A stretch of 6,409 bases of DNA from Cyanobacteria bacterium UBA9971. GTDB lineage: Bacteria > Cyanobacteriota > Vampirovibrionia > Gastranaerophilales > UBA9971. The translations under genes and the position numbers were made by a program. The DNA lies in the NCBI GenBank assembly GCA_003499955.1, contig DNRP01000062.1, positions 1 to 6,409 of the forward strand, in the 5' to 3' direction. Each line of letters begins with the position of its first letter. Positions within the stretch are counted from its first letter, which is position 1. Under the pieces are notes generated by a model. It saw only the letters and a list, made by a program, of their open reading frames with translations. It made no database searches and was not told where the DNA came from. Positions 5,787 through 6,409 of the stretch are shown piece after piece.

Positions 5787-6409
5787 TCATGATGACGAAA
5801 AATTATGAGTTGATTTAATATGTCTGGATGAAAGATTTTGCATCAAAGGAATAACAAAAGAAAACTTGCTGCCTTTTTCAAACTCGCTTTCGAGCCATAT
5901 TTTTCCTTGATGAGCCTCTATAAGCTGCATTGCAATAGGAAGACCAAGTCCTGTTCCTCCTACTTCGCGACTTAAAGAGCTTTCAATCTGCTGAAATTTA
6001 TCAAATACTTTAGGAATATCTTCTGTTTTAATCCCTATACCCGTATCTTCTATAGTGATTTTTACATAATCCTGTTCTGAATTAAGTTCGTCGTTTGAAT
6101 CTATTAAAGATGAATCATTGTAAAATACAGTTGTATCTATAGAAGCAGCGTTAATTTCTTCTATATTTACCGCAACTTTGCCGTTGTTGGGAGTAAATTT
6201 TATGGCGTTTGAGATAAGATTGGTTAAAATCTGTTCAATTCTGCTGGAATCTCCGTAAATATTAAAGTCATCCTTTGCGGCATTGATATAAAGCCGAATA
6301 TTTTTCTTGTCTGCAAGGTGTTCAAAGGTAGATACAACAAATTTAACCGGTTCAAGTATATTTATCGGTTCAAAGCGATATTCCATTTTACCTGCTTCAA
6401 TTTTGGACA
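5787..6409 (-). CDS. Histidine kinase, C-terminal part, cut by the window edge
   Basis: The frame is open from the right edge to TGA at 5787-5789. The ATG at 6386 is internal: upstream codons read SKIEAGK and run on into M-E-Y, the usual link between the dimerisation (HisKA) helix and the ATPase domain. The visible part is therefore the end of the DHp region plus a full HATPase_c domain. Counting from that internal Met: N-box NLISNAIKFTP (56-66, Asn60), G1 DTGIGI (114-119), F-box VFDKFQQ (127-133), G2 GGTGLGL (143-149), and the closing GKIWLESEFEKGSKFSFVIPL. The phospho-accepting His and any sensor domains are off the window. An unusual Asp/Ser/Asn-rich insert of about 28 residues (78-106) lengthens the region between the N-box and G1. 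The ATPase domain is intact, so this is likely an active kinase, probably partnered with the downstream receiver protein. Confidence 0.9.
   Translation of the reverse strand, partial: SKIEAGKMEYRFEPINILEPVKFVVSTFEHLADKKNIRLYINAAKDDFNIYGDSSRIEQILTNLISNAIKFTPNNGKVAVNIEEINAASIDTTVFYNDSSLIDSNDELNSEQDYVKITIEDTGIGIKTEDIPKVFDKFQQIESSLSREVGGTGLGLPIAMQLIEAHQGKIWLESEFEKGSKFSFVIPLMQNLSSRHIKSTHNFSSS

Noticed and set aside
6384..6386. ATG taken as the histidine kinase start
   Set aside because: The frame stays open upstream and encodes SKIEAGK, the conserved linker after the kinase dimerisation helix, so this Met is internal and the gene is truncated by the window.
1..6409. CRISPR array, tRNA, rRNA or riboswitch
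   Set aside because: No regularly spaced direct repeats, cloverleaf or conserved RNA core could be found by eye on either strand.

Overview
The window is AT-rich chromosomal DNA from a bacterium, with tightly packed genes on both strands and Shine-Dalgarno-type start sites. No rRNA, tRNA, CRISPR array, transposase or phage gene is visible. The gene content is a Maf-family protein, a protein with one MshEN-like motif, a cyanobacterial-looking hybrid-type kinase C-terminus with a single-domain response regulator, and WecB. Together with low GC and dispersed TGTCATTCTGAG repeats, this would suit a low-GC Gram-negative or deep-branching lineage such as gut Melainabacteria/Gastranaerophilales. That placement is a low-confidence impression, because there is no phylogenetic marker.

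Layout: (1) 1-2273, minus strand, an operon-like trio. A 216-aa protein with a C-terminal MshEN-like motif comes first, then an asparaginase of the R. etli type after a 1-nt gap, then after 29 nt the N-terminal part of a Maf/DUF115-type protein that runs off the left edge. (2) 2274-2536, a divergent intergenic region with a good sigma70-type promoter for each direction, a 13-bp inverted repeat between them, and an operator-like palindrome in the leader of the rightward gene. (3) 2537-2885, an orphan 91-aa Lys/Asn-rich small gene with its own promoter, RBS and intrinsic terminator. (4) 2958-4109, a complete wecB (UDP-GlcNAc 2-epimerase), most likely starting at TTG 2958 rather than ATG 2940. 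(5) 4120-4218, a 99-bp imperfect palindromic repeat between the convergent genes wecB and kdgK. (6) 4228-5160, minus strand, a PfkB-family kinase best read as 2-dehydro-3-deoxygluconokinase, with its own promoter. (7) 5262-6409, minus strand, a two-component pair: the C-terminal half of a histidine kinase (cut by the right edge), then a receiver-only response regulator, separated by a second copy of the palindromic repeat family.

Functional links are loose. WecB supplies UDP-ManNAc for surface polysaccharide, and Maf proteins transfer nonulosonic acids to flagellin or other surface proteins, so both ends of the left half touch surface glycosylation. The kinase and response regulator form a signalling unit of unknown input.

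The most unusual signals are an in-frame 60-bp nested palindrome inside the asparaginase gene, encoding exactly 20 residues in a loop that is variable in the family; the stand-alone MshEN-like protein; and the two intergenic palindromes built from related arms.
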